Positions 33,328 through 41,450 of a stretch of 64,000 nt of DNA are shown here, one piece after another. The number at the start of each line of letters is the position of its first letter. Positions within the stretch are counted from its first letter, which is position 1. The position numbers were made by a program, and so were the translations under genes. Below the pieces are notes generated by a model. It was not told where the DNA came from, ran no database searches, and worked only from the letters and a program-made list of their open reading frames with translations. Source of the stretch: VRUE01 sp963703235 (lineage in GTDB: Bacteria > Actinomycetota > Thermoleophilia > Solirubrobacterales > 70-9); contig OY969802.1 in NCBI GenBank assembly GCA_963703235.1, forward strand, positions 558,001-622,000, written 5' to 3'.

Positions 33328-34209
33328 ATGAGCGCCGAGGTCTTCAGAACGCCGGACGAGAGGCTGCAGGGCCTGCCGGACTTTCCGTTCGAATCGAGCT
33401 ACCGCGAGATCGACGGACTGCGGCTCGCCTACCTCGACGAGGGGGAGGGCGCGCCCGTCGTCTTCTTCCACGGCGAGCCGACCTGGTCGTTTCTCTGGCG
33501 CAAGGTAATCCCGCCGGTGCGCGACGCCGGCTACCGCTGCATCGCCCCCGACTACGCCGGCTTCGGCCGCTCCGACAAGCCCACCGACCTCGGTTGGTAC
33601 ACCTACGACCGCCACGTCGAGCTGATGGCGGCGCTGCTTGAGGAGCTCGACGTGCGCGACGCGACCGCGGTCGTCCACGACTGGGGCGGGCCGATCGGGC
33701 TGCGGCTGGCGGTCGAGCACCCCGATCGCTTCGCTCGGCTGGTGATCATGGAGACCGGGCCGTTCACCGGGCACCAGCGGATGAGCGAGACCTGGCTCAA
33801 ATTCCGCGAGTACGTCCGCGAGAACGCCGACGTGCCGGTCGGCTTCCTCGTCCGCGGCGGCTGCAAGCACGATCCCGGCGACGAGGCGATTGCCGCCTAC
33901 GAGGCGCCGTATCCAACCCCCGAGTCGAAGGCGGGAACCCGTGCCTTCCCGTTGATCCTGCCGACGGAGCCCGACGCCCCCGGTGCCGCCGAGGGCAAAC
34001 GCGTCGCCGACGCGCTGCGCGACGACGAGCGACCGGCCCTCGTCCTCTGGGCCGACTCCGATCCGGTGCTGCCGTTCTCGGTCGGCGAGCGGGTCTCCTC
34101 GCAGCTGAACTTCCCGCCGCCACGGCCGATCGAGGACGCCGGGCACTTCCTCCAAGAGGACGCCGGCGAGGAGATCGGCCGGATCGTCGCCGAGTGGCTG
34201 CAGGAGTAA
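33328..34209 (+). CDS. Haloalkane dehalogenase
   Basis: 293 residues. It has HLD family I motifs: HGEPTWSFLWRK (oxyanion and halide-binding Trp), nucleophile Asp in VVHDWGGPIG followed by the second halide-stabilising Trp, and catalytic His in DAGHFLQED. It cleaves carbon-halogen bonds of haloalkanes with water. It is monocistronic, with a clear terminator after it. An epoxide hydrolase is the alternative, but the HGEPTW and HDWGG pair favours dehalogenase. Confidence 0.85.
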   Translation: MSAEVFRTPDERLQGLPDFPFESSYREIDGLRLAYLDEGEGAPVVFFHGEPTWSFLWRKVIPPVRDAGYRCIAPDYAGFGRSDKPTDLGWYTYDRHVELMAALLEELDVRDATAVVHDWGGPIGLRLAVEHPDRFARLVIMETGPFTGHQRMSETWLKFREYVRENADVPVGFLVRGGCKHDPGDEAIAAYEAPYPTPESKAGTRAFPLILPTEPDAPGAAEGKRVADALRDDERPALVLWADSDPVLPFSVGERVSSQLNFPPPRPIEDAGHFLQEDAGEEIGRIVAEWLQE

Positions 34210-34227
34210 AAGGCGGGCCTCCCAGGG

Positions 34228-34275
34228 TTCATCGCAGCTTTTTCCTCCCCAGAAGAAATAAAAAGCTGCGATGAA
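34228..34275. terminator. Bidirectional Rho-independent terminator
   Basis: Perfect 16-base arms 34228-34243 and 34260-34275 around a 16-base loop. Each arm ends in a run of T (or A), giving a T-tract in both directions. It sits between the convergent dehalogenase and phosphoesterase genes. Confidence 0.85.
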
Positions 34276-34276
34276 G

Positions 34277-35389
34277 CTAGTCGGCGGAGGCGAGTTGCCG
34301 CGTGACCGCGCGTAGCTCGTTGCGGCCGCGCTCGAGCAGGAGGCGGACCCGGCGCGGCGGCCCGCTGTCCTCGACCCAGGTGACCGTCCCCGGCCAGTAG
34401 GGACCGGGCGGCGTTCCGGGGCGGTGGAAGGCGGAGGCGAAGACCCAGCTGCCCGTGTTGTGGAGGCTGCCGCCGCCGGGCAAGGGCCACTCGCCCTCGT
34501 CCTCGCCGGGGCCGCCGCGGTGGGTGTGGCCGACGATCGTGTGGGAGGCCTCGACCTCCAACCGCCGCGACAGCTCGGTCGCGGCGGCGATGCCGCTGCG
34601 GGTGATGGCGGTGGCCGAGAGGTCGGGGTCGAAGCCGGCGCGGAGCAGGCGGTTGATGCTCCAGACCGACGCCGGGATGCCCGCCGCGATGGCAGCGCGG
34701 AGGGCGGCACGACTGGCGCGGCCGCGACTCCCGTTGCTGCCGGCGATGGTTCGCCAGGCGCGTTCGGAGGGCCGCGTCGCCCGCCGCGCCATACCGGTCT
34801 GGGCGAGCGAGTAGCCGAGCCCGTAGATCGGCCGCAGCACCCGCTCGTAGTCGTCGGGACCGGTGCGCTCGGGGAGGGGGCCGAGGGCGCGCATCGAGGT
34901 GGCGGCGGCAAGGCACTCCAGCCGCGGCAGGGTCATGTGGCAGTCCATGTAATGGCCATGGGTCGCGTAGAGGTCGGGGCGCAGCCACAGGCCGGGGTAG
35001 GCGATCGACAGGGCCGCTTCCCCGAGCCAGCTCGCGAGTTGCTCGGCCGCCTCGCCGCTCGGCTCGGCCCGCTGCTCCAGGCCGAGGGGTTGGCCGGCAA
35101 GCGCCTGCGCTTCCAACAGCGGCTCGGCCAGCCGGTGGTCGTGGTTGCCGGGAACGAGGACGATCTCACGGCCGGCCATCGCCTCGCCCAGCTCCTGCGC
35201 GAACGGGCGCACACGCTGCAGCACCGCCGGCAACGGCAGTTCGCGCAGCTCGAGCGCGTCGCCGAGGAGGACGAGTCGGTCGGCGCCACCAATCTCTTCC
35301 AGCAGCGCCTGGCGGATTCCGGCATCGCGCAGCAGGTCCTCGCCGAATGCGCTCCCCAGGTGCAGGTCGGAGACGATTGCAGTGCGCAC
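34277..35389 (-). CDS. Calcineurin-like metallophosphoesterase
   Basis: 370 residues, GTG start. It has the phosphoesterase metal-site motifs SDLHLGS (residues 7-13), LLGDALEL, VPGNHDHRL, THGHYMDCHMTLPR and VGHTHRGGP, which together bind two metal ions. The middle and C-terminal regions hold an unusually long insertion typical of uncharacterised actinobacterial members. The substrate is unknown. It is divergent from the hydrolase gene at 35462 across about 70 bases. Confidence 0.87.
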   Translation of the reverse strand: MRTAIVSDLHLGSAFGEDLLRDAGIRQALLEEIGGADRLVLLGDALELRELPLPAVLQRVRPFAQELGEAMAGREIVLVPGNHDHRLAEPLLEAQALAGQPLGLEQRAEPSGEAAEQLASWLGEAALSIAYPGLWLRPDLYATHGHYMDCHMTLPRLECLAAATSMRALGPLPERTGPDDYERVLRPIYGLGYSLAQTGMARRATRPSERAWRTIAGSNGSRGRASRAALRAAIAAGIPASVWSINRLLRAGFDPDLSATAITRSGIAAATELSRRLEVEASHTIVGHTHRGGPGEDEGEWPLPGGGSLHNTGSWVFASAFHRPGTPPGPYWPGTVTWVEDSGPPRRVRLLLERGRNELRAVTRQLASAD

Positions 35390-35461
35390 CCGACGCAACT
35401 TAGCCGTTGGCCGCTCTGACCTCGGGCCTGGCGCTGGCCAGCCGCTGACTAAGCTGTGCGG

Positions 35462-36379
35462 ATGAGCGCCCTCAGCGAGGAGCGGCTGGCGCCCGTCAAC
35501 GGGATCGAGATCGCCTACCAGGAGGCAGGCGATCCCAGCGGCGAGCCGCTGCTGCTGGTGATGGGCCTGGCGACGCAGATGCTCGGCTGGGACGAGGAGC
35601 TCTGCGCGATGCTGGCGGAGCGCGGCTTCCGCGTCGTCCGCTTCGACAACCGCGACATCGGCCGCTCGACCAAGATCGAGGGGGCGGGTCTGCCAAAGCG
35701 GACCGACATGCTGCTGGGCCGGCGCCGCACCGCGCCCTACCTCCTGCGCGACATGGCTGCCGACACGGTCGGGCTGATGGACCACCTCGGGATCGACTCC
35801 GCGCACGTGGTTGGCGCCTCGATGGGCGGGATGATCGCTCAGACCACGGCGATCCAGTATCGGCAGCGCGTGCGCTCTCTGGTCTCGATCATGTCGACCA
35901 CGGGCAACCGCTGGCTCGGGCTGCCGACCTGGAAGGCGTTCGGCACGCTCGTCGCCCGCCCGGGTGCAGGCCGCGAGGAGACGATCGAGCACACGGTCAA
36001 GGTCTTCCGCATCATCGGCTCGCCCGCCTACCCGATGGACGAGCCCCGCTTCCGCGAGCTGGCCGGCTCCTCCTATGACCGCTCCCATAGCCGCTCCGGG
36101 GTGGCGCGCCAGCTGCACGCGATCACCGCCTCCGGCGACCGCACGCCGGCGCTCGAAAGGCTGCGCCTACCCGCGACGATCCTGCATGGCGGCAGCGACC
36201 CGCTGATCCGTGCCCGCGCCGGCCGCGCCACCGCCCGCGCGATCCGCGACTCCCGCCTGCGCATCTTCGACGGCATGGGTCACGACCTGCCCCGCCAGCT
36301 ATGGCCGGAGCTCGTCGAGGAGATTGCCGCGACGGCCGAGCGTGCAAGCGAGGGCAGCCGCGCCAAGCAGCCGGCCTGA
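35462..36379 (+). CDS. Alpha/beta hydrolase (esterase)
   Basis: 305 residues from ATG 35462; a GTG two codons upstream is also in frame. It has LLLVMGLATQMLGWDEEL, RFDNRDIGRST, nucleophile Ser in VGASMGGMIAQ, Asp in HGGSDPLIRA and His in GMGHDLPRQLWPEL, as in RdmC-type methylesterases and related hydrolases. The substrate is unknown. Confidence 0.86.
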   Translation: MSALSEERLAPVNGIEIAYQEAGDPSGEPLLLVMGLATQMLGWDEELCAMLAERGFRVVRFDNRDIGRSTKIEGAGLPKRTDMLLGRRRTAPYLLRDMAADTVGLMDHLGIDSAHVVGASMGGMIAQTTAIQYRQRVRSLVSIMSTTGNRWLGLPTWKAFGTLVARPGAGREETIEHTVKVFRIIGSPAYPMDEPRFRELAGSSYDRSHSRSGVARQLHAITASGDRTPALERLRLPATILHGGSDPLIRARAGRATARAIRDSRLRIFDGMGHDLPRQLWPELVEEIAATAERASEGSRAKQPA

Positions 36380-36418
36380 ATGCCTCCCGGCCTCCAACGC
36401 CCTCGGGGCAGGCGATGA

Positions 36419-36502
36419 TGCGGCTGAGAGGAGTCGAACCTCCACGGAGTTTCCTCCACACGGACCTGAACCGTGCGCGTCTACCAGTTCCGCCACAGCC
36501 GC
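36419..36502 (-). tRNA. tRNA-Leu (CAG)
   Basis: Read on the minus strand: acceptor GCGGCTG/CAGCCGC, anticodon stem CACGG/CCGTG with loop TTCAGGT (anticodon CAG), long class II variable arm, T-arm GAGGTTCGACTCCTC. CCA is not encoded. Confidence 0.94.
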
Positions 36503-36594
36503 GGGACCAGGCAATCTAACGCCTGGCGCCCTCCAGCCGGCCGCCGACCCCAGCCCTCAAGACGCCGCCCCCACCCGCTAAAATGCCGCTCCGC

Positions 36595-36667
36595 GCCGCT
36601 ATCGTCTAGGGGACTAGGACGCCGGATTCTCAGTCCGGAAACCGGGGTTCGAATCCCCGTAGCGGTA
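36595..36667 (+). tRNA. tRNA-Glu (CTC)
   Basis: Acceptor GCCGCTA pairs with TAGCGGT (first pair G-U). D-arm TCTAGGGGACTAGGA, anticodon stem CCGGA/TCCGG with loop TTCTCAG (anticodon CTC), T-arm CCGGGGTTCGAATCCCCG. Its last 42 bases are repeated 1.2 kb downstream, so it is the attachment site of a mini-island. Confidence 0.92.
36626..36667 (+). repeat. Direct repeat, attL-like (within tRNA-Glu)
   Basis: 42 bases from the anticodon arm to the 3' end of tRNA-Glu, matching 37838-37879 at 41 of 42 positions. Confidence 0.85.
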
Positions 36668-36739
36668 CTTATCAGCAGCCGGGGAGTTACGCCGACGACC
36701 CCAAGGCCGAGCCACCCAAGGAAGTTGCTGGCTCGCGCA

Positions 36740-37216
36740 CTATGGAACTCCGGGGTGTCGGCCCGCGCTGGTGCGGCTCGCTGCGGCTTCCCAGACGGTT
36801 GCGATGTACTCGTGGAAGGCTTCCGCGGCCCTAACTGAATCGGTTGCCTGATCTCCCGTGACTTGCTCTCCGCGATGAACCACGCGGTTTCTCAGCTCGA
36901 CGTGCGTCTTGTAGCCAGGCCAGAACGCGGAGCGCTGGATGCTCTCGCCGGTTAGGGCATGAAAGACACGCTGGCCTCGCCGATCCATCAGGCTGTACCC
37001 AGCCAGAAGCTCCGGGATGACCTCCTCGAACTCTCCCAGTTCACGTTCTTGGAGCATCTCTCTTACAGCAACCTCTGCATACACCTCACAGGCGGTCTGT
37101 GCTGCTACGACAGCTAGTTCCGATTTGTCTTCCCCACATAGCTGGCGAGCTAGAGCGATTAGCTCGAGGTGGCGGGGGTCCCGGGGCTGGTTGTTAAGCA
37201 GCAGAAGCAGAGACAT
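36740..37216 (-). CDS. HEPN-like protein in the tRNA-Glu island
   Basis: 158 residues, all-helical in appearance. It contains VELRNRVVHRGEQV (about residues 109-122), which has the R-x4-H pattern of HEPN-superfamily ribonucleases and related helical domains, preceded by SELAVVAAQTACEVYAEVAVREMLQ. HEPN proteins are frequent in toxin-antitoxin and abortive-infection systems. The assignment rests on this motif and on the island context with hicBA, so it is tentative. Confidence 0.5.
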   Translation of the reverse strand: MSLLLLLNNQPRDPRHLELIALARQLCGEDKSELAVVAAQTACEVYAEVAVREMLQERELGEFEEVIPELLAGYSLMDRRGQRVFHALTGESIQRSAFWPGYKTHVELRNRVVHRGEQVTGDQATDSVRAAEAFHEYIATVWEAAASRTSAGRHPGVP

Positions 37217-37276
37217 GACCCAAGCTTGATCTAGACGACGGACAAGATCTGAACAGATGTCGCTTGCAGTTTCCGA

Positions 37277-37467
37277 TCACCTTGGATTAGGCGGAGGTGG
37301 AGCCCCCAACTGATGACAGATTGCGCGGACCAAACCCGGCCCGATCTCCCTGTGCCGGGGTAGTGCCGATGCCTGCCCTTGTGGGCCGCGCACTTCGCGT
37401 GCTTCGAGCCGCCGATCTCGCGGCAGCCATGGGCTTTCAAATGGCGTTCGAGATCCCTGCGCTTCAC
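37277..37467 (-). pseudogene. hicA: hicA toxin gene disrupted by a one-base deletion
   Basis: The first 25 codons encode a HicA start (MKRRDLERHLKAHGC, then GGSKHAK). The next codons are out of frame, but a frame offset by one base gives RGPQGQASALPRHREIGPGL followed by VRAICHQLG, which is the expected HicA C-terminus. Adding one base near 37390 (restoring a Trp codon after K25) would give a normal HicA of about 63 residues ending at 37277. HicA is an mRNA interferase. Read as it stands, the frame continues to 37231. The deletion could be a real mutation or an assembly error. Its ATG overlaps the hicB stop. Confidence 0.75.
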
Positions 37468-37694
37468 GCAGCGGCAGTAAACCGCAGATGCTCGCGGTCT
37501 GACTCAGGCGTCTTGCCCACGAGTTCCTCGTCGGGCGTCAGCACCGTGCGCAGCGCATCGAGGGCGTTCTCCCGCGCTTCCTTGCGGGTCCGCCCCTGGC
37601 TCATTGCGCCGGGGACCTCCAAGACGCGTGCGACGATCCAGCCCTCCTCGTCGGGGCTATCGAAGGAGATCGTGAAGTCGACCGATGCAGCCAT
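37464..37694 (-). CDS. hicB: HicB-family antitoxin
   Basis: 76 residues: FTISFDSPDEEGWIVARVLEVPGAMSQGRTRKEARENALDALRTVL, the HicB partial RNase-H-like fold that binds and blocks HicA. It has no C-terminal DNA-binding domain. It precedes hicA with a four-base ATGA overlap, the usual antitoxin-first alternative order. The toxin it faces is frameshifted, so the module may be a relic. Confidence 0.85.
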   Translation of the reverse strand: MAASVDFTISFDSPDEEGWIVARVLEVPGAMSQGRTRKEARENALDALRTVLTPDEELVGKTPESDREHLRFTAAA

Positions 37695-37837
37695 GTGAGA
37701 ACCGTAGCGCGTGAGACCATCTGGGCCGAAAACTTTGTCCCCAAATTTGTCCCCAATTCCACCAATCTGGATTGAACTCTGCCGAACTCCTTGGACTGAG
37801 CAAAACTAGATCGGCCGCAAACGGCTTGCTAGAGCCA

Positions 37838-37879
37838 ATTCTAAGTCCGGAAACCGGGGTTCGAATCCCCGTAGCGGTA
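37838..37879 (+). repeat. Direct repeat, attR-like (partial tRNA-Glu copy)
   Basis: Second copy of the tRNA-Glu 3' end, one mismatch from 36626-36667. Without the 5' half it cannot form a tRNA. Confidence 0.85.
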
Positions 37880-37912
37880 TATCGCTGAGCTTGACGTCGC
37901 CGGGCAGGCGGT

Positions 37913-38320
37913 TCAGATGCGTTCCAGCATTACGATCGGGATCTCGCGGGACGTGTTCTGCTGGTAGGCGTCGTAGTGGGGCCACTCGGCGACCATCGTT
38001 TGCCACATCTCCGGCTTCTCTTCGGCGGTTGCGGTGCGGGCGCGCGCCTTGAAGAGGTCGCCCTTCACTTGCACCTCGACCTCGGGTTGCTCGGAGAGGT
38101 TCAGGTACCAGGCGGGCGGTGCATCGGAGCCGCCTTTCGAGGCCACGACCATGTAGCTGTCGCCATGCGGTGCGTAGATCAGCGGCGTGGTCCGTGGCTC
38201 GCCCGATTTGCGACCTGTCGTCGTCAGCAGCAACACCCGGCTTCCCTCCAGCCAGTCGTGGCCCTCCTCGCCGTCGGTGGCGCGGTAGCGGTCGACGTGC
38301 TGTTGGCCGAAGAGCACCAT
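37913..38320 (-). CDS. Nitroreductase/deazaflavin-dependent oxidoreductase (Ddn family, second)
   Basis: 135 residues: LEGSRVLLLTTTGRKSGEPRTTPLIYAPHGDSYMVVASKGGSDAPPAWYLNLSEQPEVEV, the Ddn-family core for F420H2 binding. It is shorter than the copy at 29760 and belongs to a different branch. It lies just outside the tRNA-Glu island and is not in an operon. Confidence 0.87.
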   Translation of the reverse strand: MVLFGQQHVDRYRATDGEEGHDWLEGSRVLLLTTTGRKSGEPRTTPLIYAPHGDSYMVVASKGGSDAPPAWYLNLSEQPEVEVQVKGDLFKARARTATAEEKPEMWQTMVAEWPHYDAYQQNTSREIPIVMLERI

Positions 38321-38429
38321 GGCCCCTGGATGCTAGATGTCCAGGGGTGCTTGCGAGTCCTCGATGGCCCTGGCTTGGTCTAATTCTTTATTGTTGAGAA
38401 AGAGATCAACTATTTTAGGGAGGTAGAGC

Positions 38430-38843
38430 ATGTGTGCTGTGACGGCGTTCTCTGAGGCGGACAAAGCGGGCCTGCCGCTGGAAGGATTCGACCTGGCAAA
38501 GGTCTTGAGCCTGACCCTCACCAATACCCGGTACTTCATCATCGGCAAGGTCGCGCTTGACAATGCCGACGGGGACTCGCAGAACGCGCATGTGCAGCTG
38601 CGCAGGCAGGATGGGGAGGAGTTCGTGATTCTGGACGAAACCGTCGTCAGGATCGACGAAGCCGGGGAAGCTGACCGAGCCTCGGTTTCCGTGCAGGTGG
38701 GAGTCGACTTTTCGAGGATTTCGCCGCCCATCGTGGTCGAGCTCGCCTGTGCGACCTGGAACGGAAATGCTTCGCAAGCCCAGCTGGCGGCGATCCAGCT
38801 CGACTTCCTCAACGGCAAACCCGAGCTCGAGCCGAAGCCATAG
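38430..38843 (+). CDS. Hypothetical protein
   Basis: 137 residues, soluble, acidic. The sequence alternates short beta-type segments (VLSLTLTNTRYFIIGKVALDN, AHVQLRRQDGEEFVILDETVV, IVVELACATWNGNASQAQLAAIQL), suggesting a beta-sandwich. GGGAGG lies about six bases upstream of the ATG. The leader (38340-38429) is notably AT-rich for this genome. No family was recognised. Confidence 0.65.
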   Translation: MCAVTAFSEADKAGLPLEGFDLAKVLSLTLTNTRYFIIGKVALDNADGDSQNAHVQLRRQDGEEFVILDETVVRIDEAGEADRASVSVQVGVDFSRISPPIVVELACATWNGNASQAQLAAIQLDFLNGKPELEPKP

Positions 38844-38876
38844 CGTCTCGCCCTCGGTCCTCTACGCTCCCCGCCT

Positions 38877-39794
38877 GTGAACGTCCTTATCGCGGCCGAC
38901 ATGGAGGGGATCGCCGGGATCGACGGCTACGGCGATTGCCTGCCGTCGCATCCCGCCGCCTACGTGCGCGGGCGCAGGCTGATGACCGACGAGGTGCTGG
39001 TCGCGGTCGAGGCGCTGCGGGCGGGCGGGGTCGAGCGCATAACGGTCGGCGACTGGCACATGGTCGGGACCAACATCGAACGCGAGCGGATGCCCGCGGG
39101 GGTCGAGGTGCGGCCGATCGCCGACCTGGCGCTGACCGAGGCCGAGCCGTCGCTGACGAAGGCCAACGGGGGCCCGCTCGACGCCGTCGTCATGATCGGC
39201 CACCACGCCAGCACGCCGAACCCGCGCGCCTTCTGCTCGCACACCTTCATCTGGGAGATGGAGGTCCTGCTCGACGGCGAGTCGCTCAGCGAGGTTCGGG
39301 TCTACGCGCAGGGGCTCGCGGCCGAGGGGATTCCGGTGCTGGCTGTCGCTGGCGATCGCTGGATGCTCGAGGAGCTGGGGGAGGGGGAGCTCGGCAGCGC
39401 GCGCCTGATCGCCGCCAAGGAGGGGCAGGGACGGGCACGCGCACGCTCGCGCGACGTCGAGGAGGTCCGGGCCGAGCTGGCCGGGTCGATCGGCGCCGCC
39501 CTCGCCGCCCCGATGAGCCCACCGCCCGCCCGCAGCTACCCGGCCGAGCTGCGGATCGTCGCCGAGGGCGAGGAGCTGGCGAGGTCCACCGTCTCCGAGC
39601 CCGCCGACCTGCTCACCACGATCGCCGCCGTCTTCCGCACCAGCCAGGTCTCGCGCGAGTACCGCCAGCTCGCCAAGCTGCTGCCGTCCGGCCACGATTC
39701 GCGGCTGCGCAGCGCGCAGCGACGCCTCGGCAGCCTCCTGGCGACGCCGGTGATGCGCTCCAAGGAGCGCCGCTGGCTCGCCGCGAGCGGGTAG
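38877..39794 (+). CDS. M55-family metallopeptidase (DppA/D-aminopeptidase-like)
   Basis: 305 residues, GTG start. It has NVLIAADMEGIAGI (Asp/Glu metal ligands), VGDWHMVGTN, MIGHHAS and FIWEMEVLLDGES, in the DppA order. M55 enzymes cleave N-terminal D-amino acids from dipeptides in the cytoplasm and probably serve peptidoglycan recycling. It is convergent with the PQQ-type lipoprotein gene. Confidence 0.85.
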   Translation: MNVLIAADMEGIAGIDGYGDCLPSHPAAYVRGRRLMTDEVLVAVEALRAGGVERITVGDWHMVGTNIERERMPAGVEVRPIADLALTEAEPSLTKANGGPLDAVVMIGHHASTPNPRAFCSHTFIWEMEVLLDGESLSEVRVYAQGLAAEGIPVLAVAGDRWMLEELGEGELGSARLIAAKEGQGRARARSRDVEEVRAELAGSIGAALAAPMSPPPARSYPAELRIVAEGEELARSTVSEPADLLTTIAAVFRTSQVSREYRQLAKLLPSGHDSRLRSAQRRLGSLLATPVMRSKERRWLAASG

Positions 39795-39823
39795 CGGCGG
39801 CCAACGCGGCGCTGCTCGGGGCG

Positions 39824-41395
39824 TTACTCGCCGCCGAGGCGGTAGGCGACCAGCTGCGGCGTCTGGCCTTCGGCGACCGCGAGGCCGGCGGCGGCGAGCA
39901 GGGTGTCGCCCTCGGCCATCACGCCGGCGTTGGTGCCGGCCGGCAGGATCGCCTGCCAGGCTTCGCGACCGGAGGAGGTGTCGAAGCCGTGGACTTTGCC
40001 ATCGAAGGTGGTGGTGAAGACGAGGTCGTTGACGACCGTCGTCGACCCGTAGGCCGGCGTAGTCGGGAATTTGTGCTTCCACTGGATCTGGCCGGTGGCC
40101 ACGTCGAGGGCGACGATTTCACCGCTCGGGGCGACGGTGCCACCTTCGCCCGTTTCCGAGCCCGAGATCGCTTCGGCGGGGGCGTTCACGACCGGAGCGA
40201 AGACGGTGGTGCCGTCGGTTGCCATCGGCGCGATCACGCCGCCCAGCACGCCCGGGAAGACGGTGCCTTTTTTGATCCTGTCGTATTCGCCGCGCATCGC
40301 GTAGAGGCCGTCTTCGTCGTGGCCGTTGTGGGTGCCGACCGGTTTCTTCCAGAGCAGCTTGCCGCTCTTGGCGTCGAGGGCGATCACCCAGCCGACCTTG
40401 CCCGCGGCCAGAACGACTTCCTTGCCTTTCGACTCGACCAGGATCGGGGGACCCTGCAGGTCCCAGTCGTAGATGTCGTGCGGGTTGAGCTGGAAGTACC
40501 ACTCCATCTTGCCGGTTTTGCCGTTCAGCTTGACGATCGAGTTGGTGTAGAGGTTCGGACCCGGCCGGCTCGATCCGTAGGGGAATTTCCCCGTTCCCGG
40601 GAACGGGGCCGGGTTGCCGACGCCGAAGTAGACGAAGCCTTTGTCGTCGAAGGCCGGCGTGTACCAGAGGCCGCCACCCGAGTTGACTTTCGGATTGCCC
40701 CAGAGGTCGTTGGGGACGGTGTTCCACTTCCACAGTTTTTTGCCGCTTTTCGCGTCGAGCGCCCAGAGGATGCCGACGCCTTCGCCGGCGTAGAGCGAGC
40801 CGGCGTTGGTCGGCACGGTCGACACGTAGACGGTGCCGTCGTTGTAGCCGGGCGCCATGTCGATTCCCTCTTTTTCGTTGCGGGTGAGGGTGACCGACCA
40901 CAGCTCTTTGCCGGTTTTCTGGTCGAGCGCGAATGCCGCGGTGGGGGTGGATCCGTAGACGCGTCCGTCGGCGACGGCGACGCCGTTGGGGCCGAGGCTG
41001 GCCAGTTCGTAGGATTTCGTCCAGATCACTTCGCCGCTCTCCTGGTCGATCGCCTGTACGTTCGAGGCCAGGTCCTGCGAGTAGACCACGCCTTTGCTCA
41101 TCACCGGCGAGGCGGCGTAGCTGCCGAAGGCGCCTTCGCCTTTCAGCGGCAGGGTCCAGGCTTCTTCGAGCTGGCTGACGTTGGTGGTTTTGATCGGGCC
41201 GCCGACCTGACGGGTGTTGGAGAGGTCGCCGTTGGGATAGCCGGTGCCGTTCAGCTGATAGTCGCCGGAGGACGAGTCGTCGCTGCCGCCACAGGAGGAG
41301 ACCAGCAGGGCGAGCCCGGCGGCGAGCAGGAGGAGGACCGCGATACGACTCCCTGCCCGTCCCAGCGCCGGACCGTTTTTCAGGCTCTGCGACAC
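39824..41395 (-). CDS. PQQ-type beta-propeller lipoprotein (quinoprotein-like)
   Basis: 523 residues. Lipoprotein signal with lipobox LLVSSCGGS (Cys about 35), then propeller blades with the tryptophan-docking pattern seen in PQQ dehydrogenases: VQAIDQESGEVIWTKSY, AFALDQKTGKELWSVTL, LWALDAKSGKKLWKWNTV, WYFQLNPHDIYDWDLQGPP and IVALDVATGQIQWKHKF. The NPHDIYDWD segment resembles the catalytic-face motif of quinoprotein alcohol dehydrogenases, so enzyme activity is possible. It lies just downstream of the seven-gene biosynthetic operon on the same strand; membership is unproven. Confidence 0.8.
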   Translation of the reverse strand: MSQSLKNGPALGRAGSRIAVLLLLAAGLALLVSSCGGSDDSSSGDYQLNGTGYPNGDLSNTRQVGGPIKTTNVSQLEEAWTLPLKGEGAFGSYAASPVMSKGVVYSQDLASNVQAIDQESGEVIWTKSYELASLGPNGVAVADGRVYGSTPTAAFALDQKTGKELWSVTLTRNEKEGIDMAPGYNDGTVYVSTVPTNAGSLYAGEGVGILWALDAKSGKKLWKWNTVPNDLWGNPKVNSGGGLWYTPAFDDKGFVYFGVGNPAPFPGTGKFPYGSSRPGPNLYTNSIVKLNGKTGKMEWYFQLNPHDIYDWDLQGPPILVESKGKEVVLAAGKVGWVIALDAKSGKLLWKKPVGTHNGHDEDGLYAMRGEYDRIKKGTVFPGVLGGVIAPMATDGTTVFAPVVNAPAEAISGSETGEGGTVAPSGEIVALDVATGQIQWKHKFPTTPAYGSTTVVNDLVFTTTFDGKVHGFDTSSGREAWQAILPAGTNAGVMAEGDTLLAAAGLAVAEGQTPQLVAYRLGGE

Positions 41396-41450
41396 GGTGC
41401 GGCGACCCTATTCGATCAGTAAAAGGTTGTCAAGCAATGTGGGACCCTCG

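Larger units (their letters stand above)
36595..37879. mobile_element. tRNA-Glu-bounded mini-island (integrase lost)
   Basis: The 3' 42 bases of tRNA-Glu (36626-36667) recur with one mismatch at 37838-37879, the classic result of integration into a tRNA gene. Between the copies are a HEPN-like gene, hicA (frameshifted), hicB, and near the distal copy a tandem 11-base repeat (TTTGTCCCCAA at 37734 and 37746) of a kind often seen at the ends of integrated elements. No integrase is present, so this is a remnant or a non-autonomous unit. Composition is more AT-rich than the flanks. Confidence 0.75.

Noticed and set aside
37838..37879. A second tRNA-Glu gene at the distal repeat.
   Set aside because: Only the 3' half is present; there is no acceptor 5' strand or D-arm.
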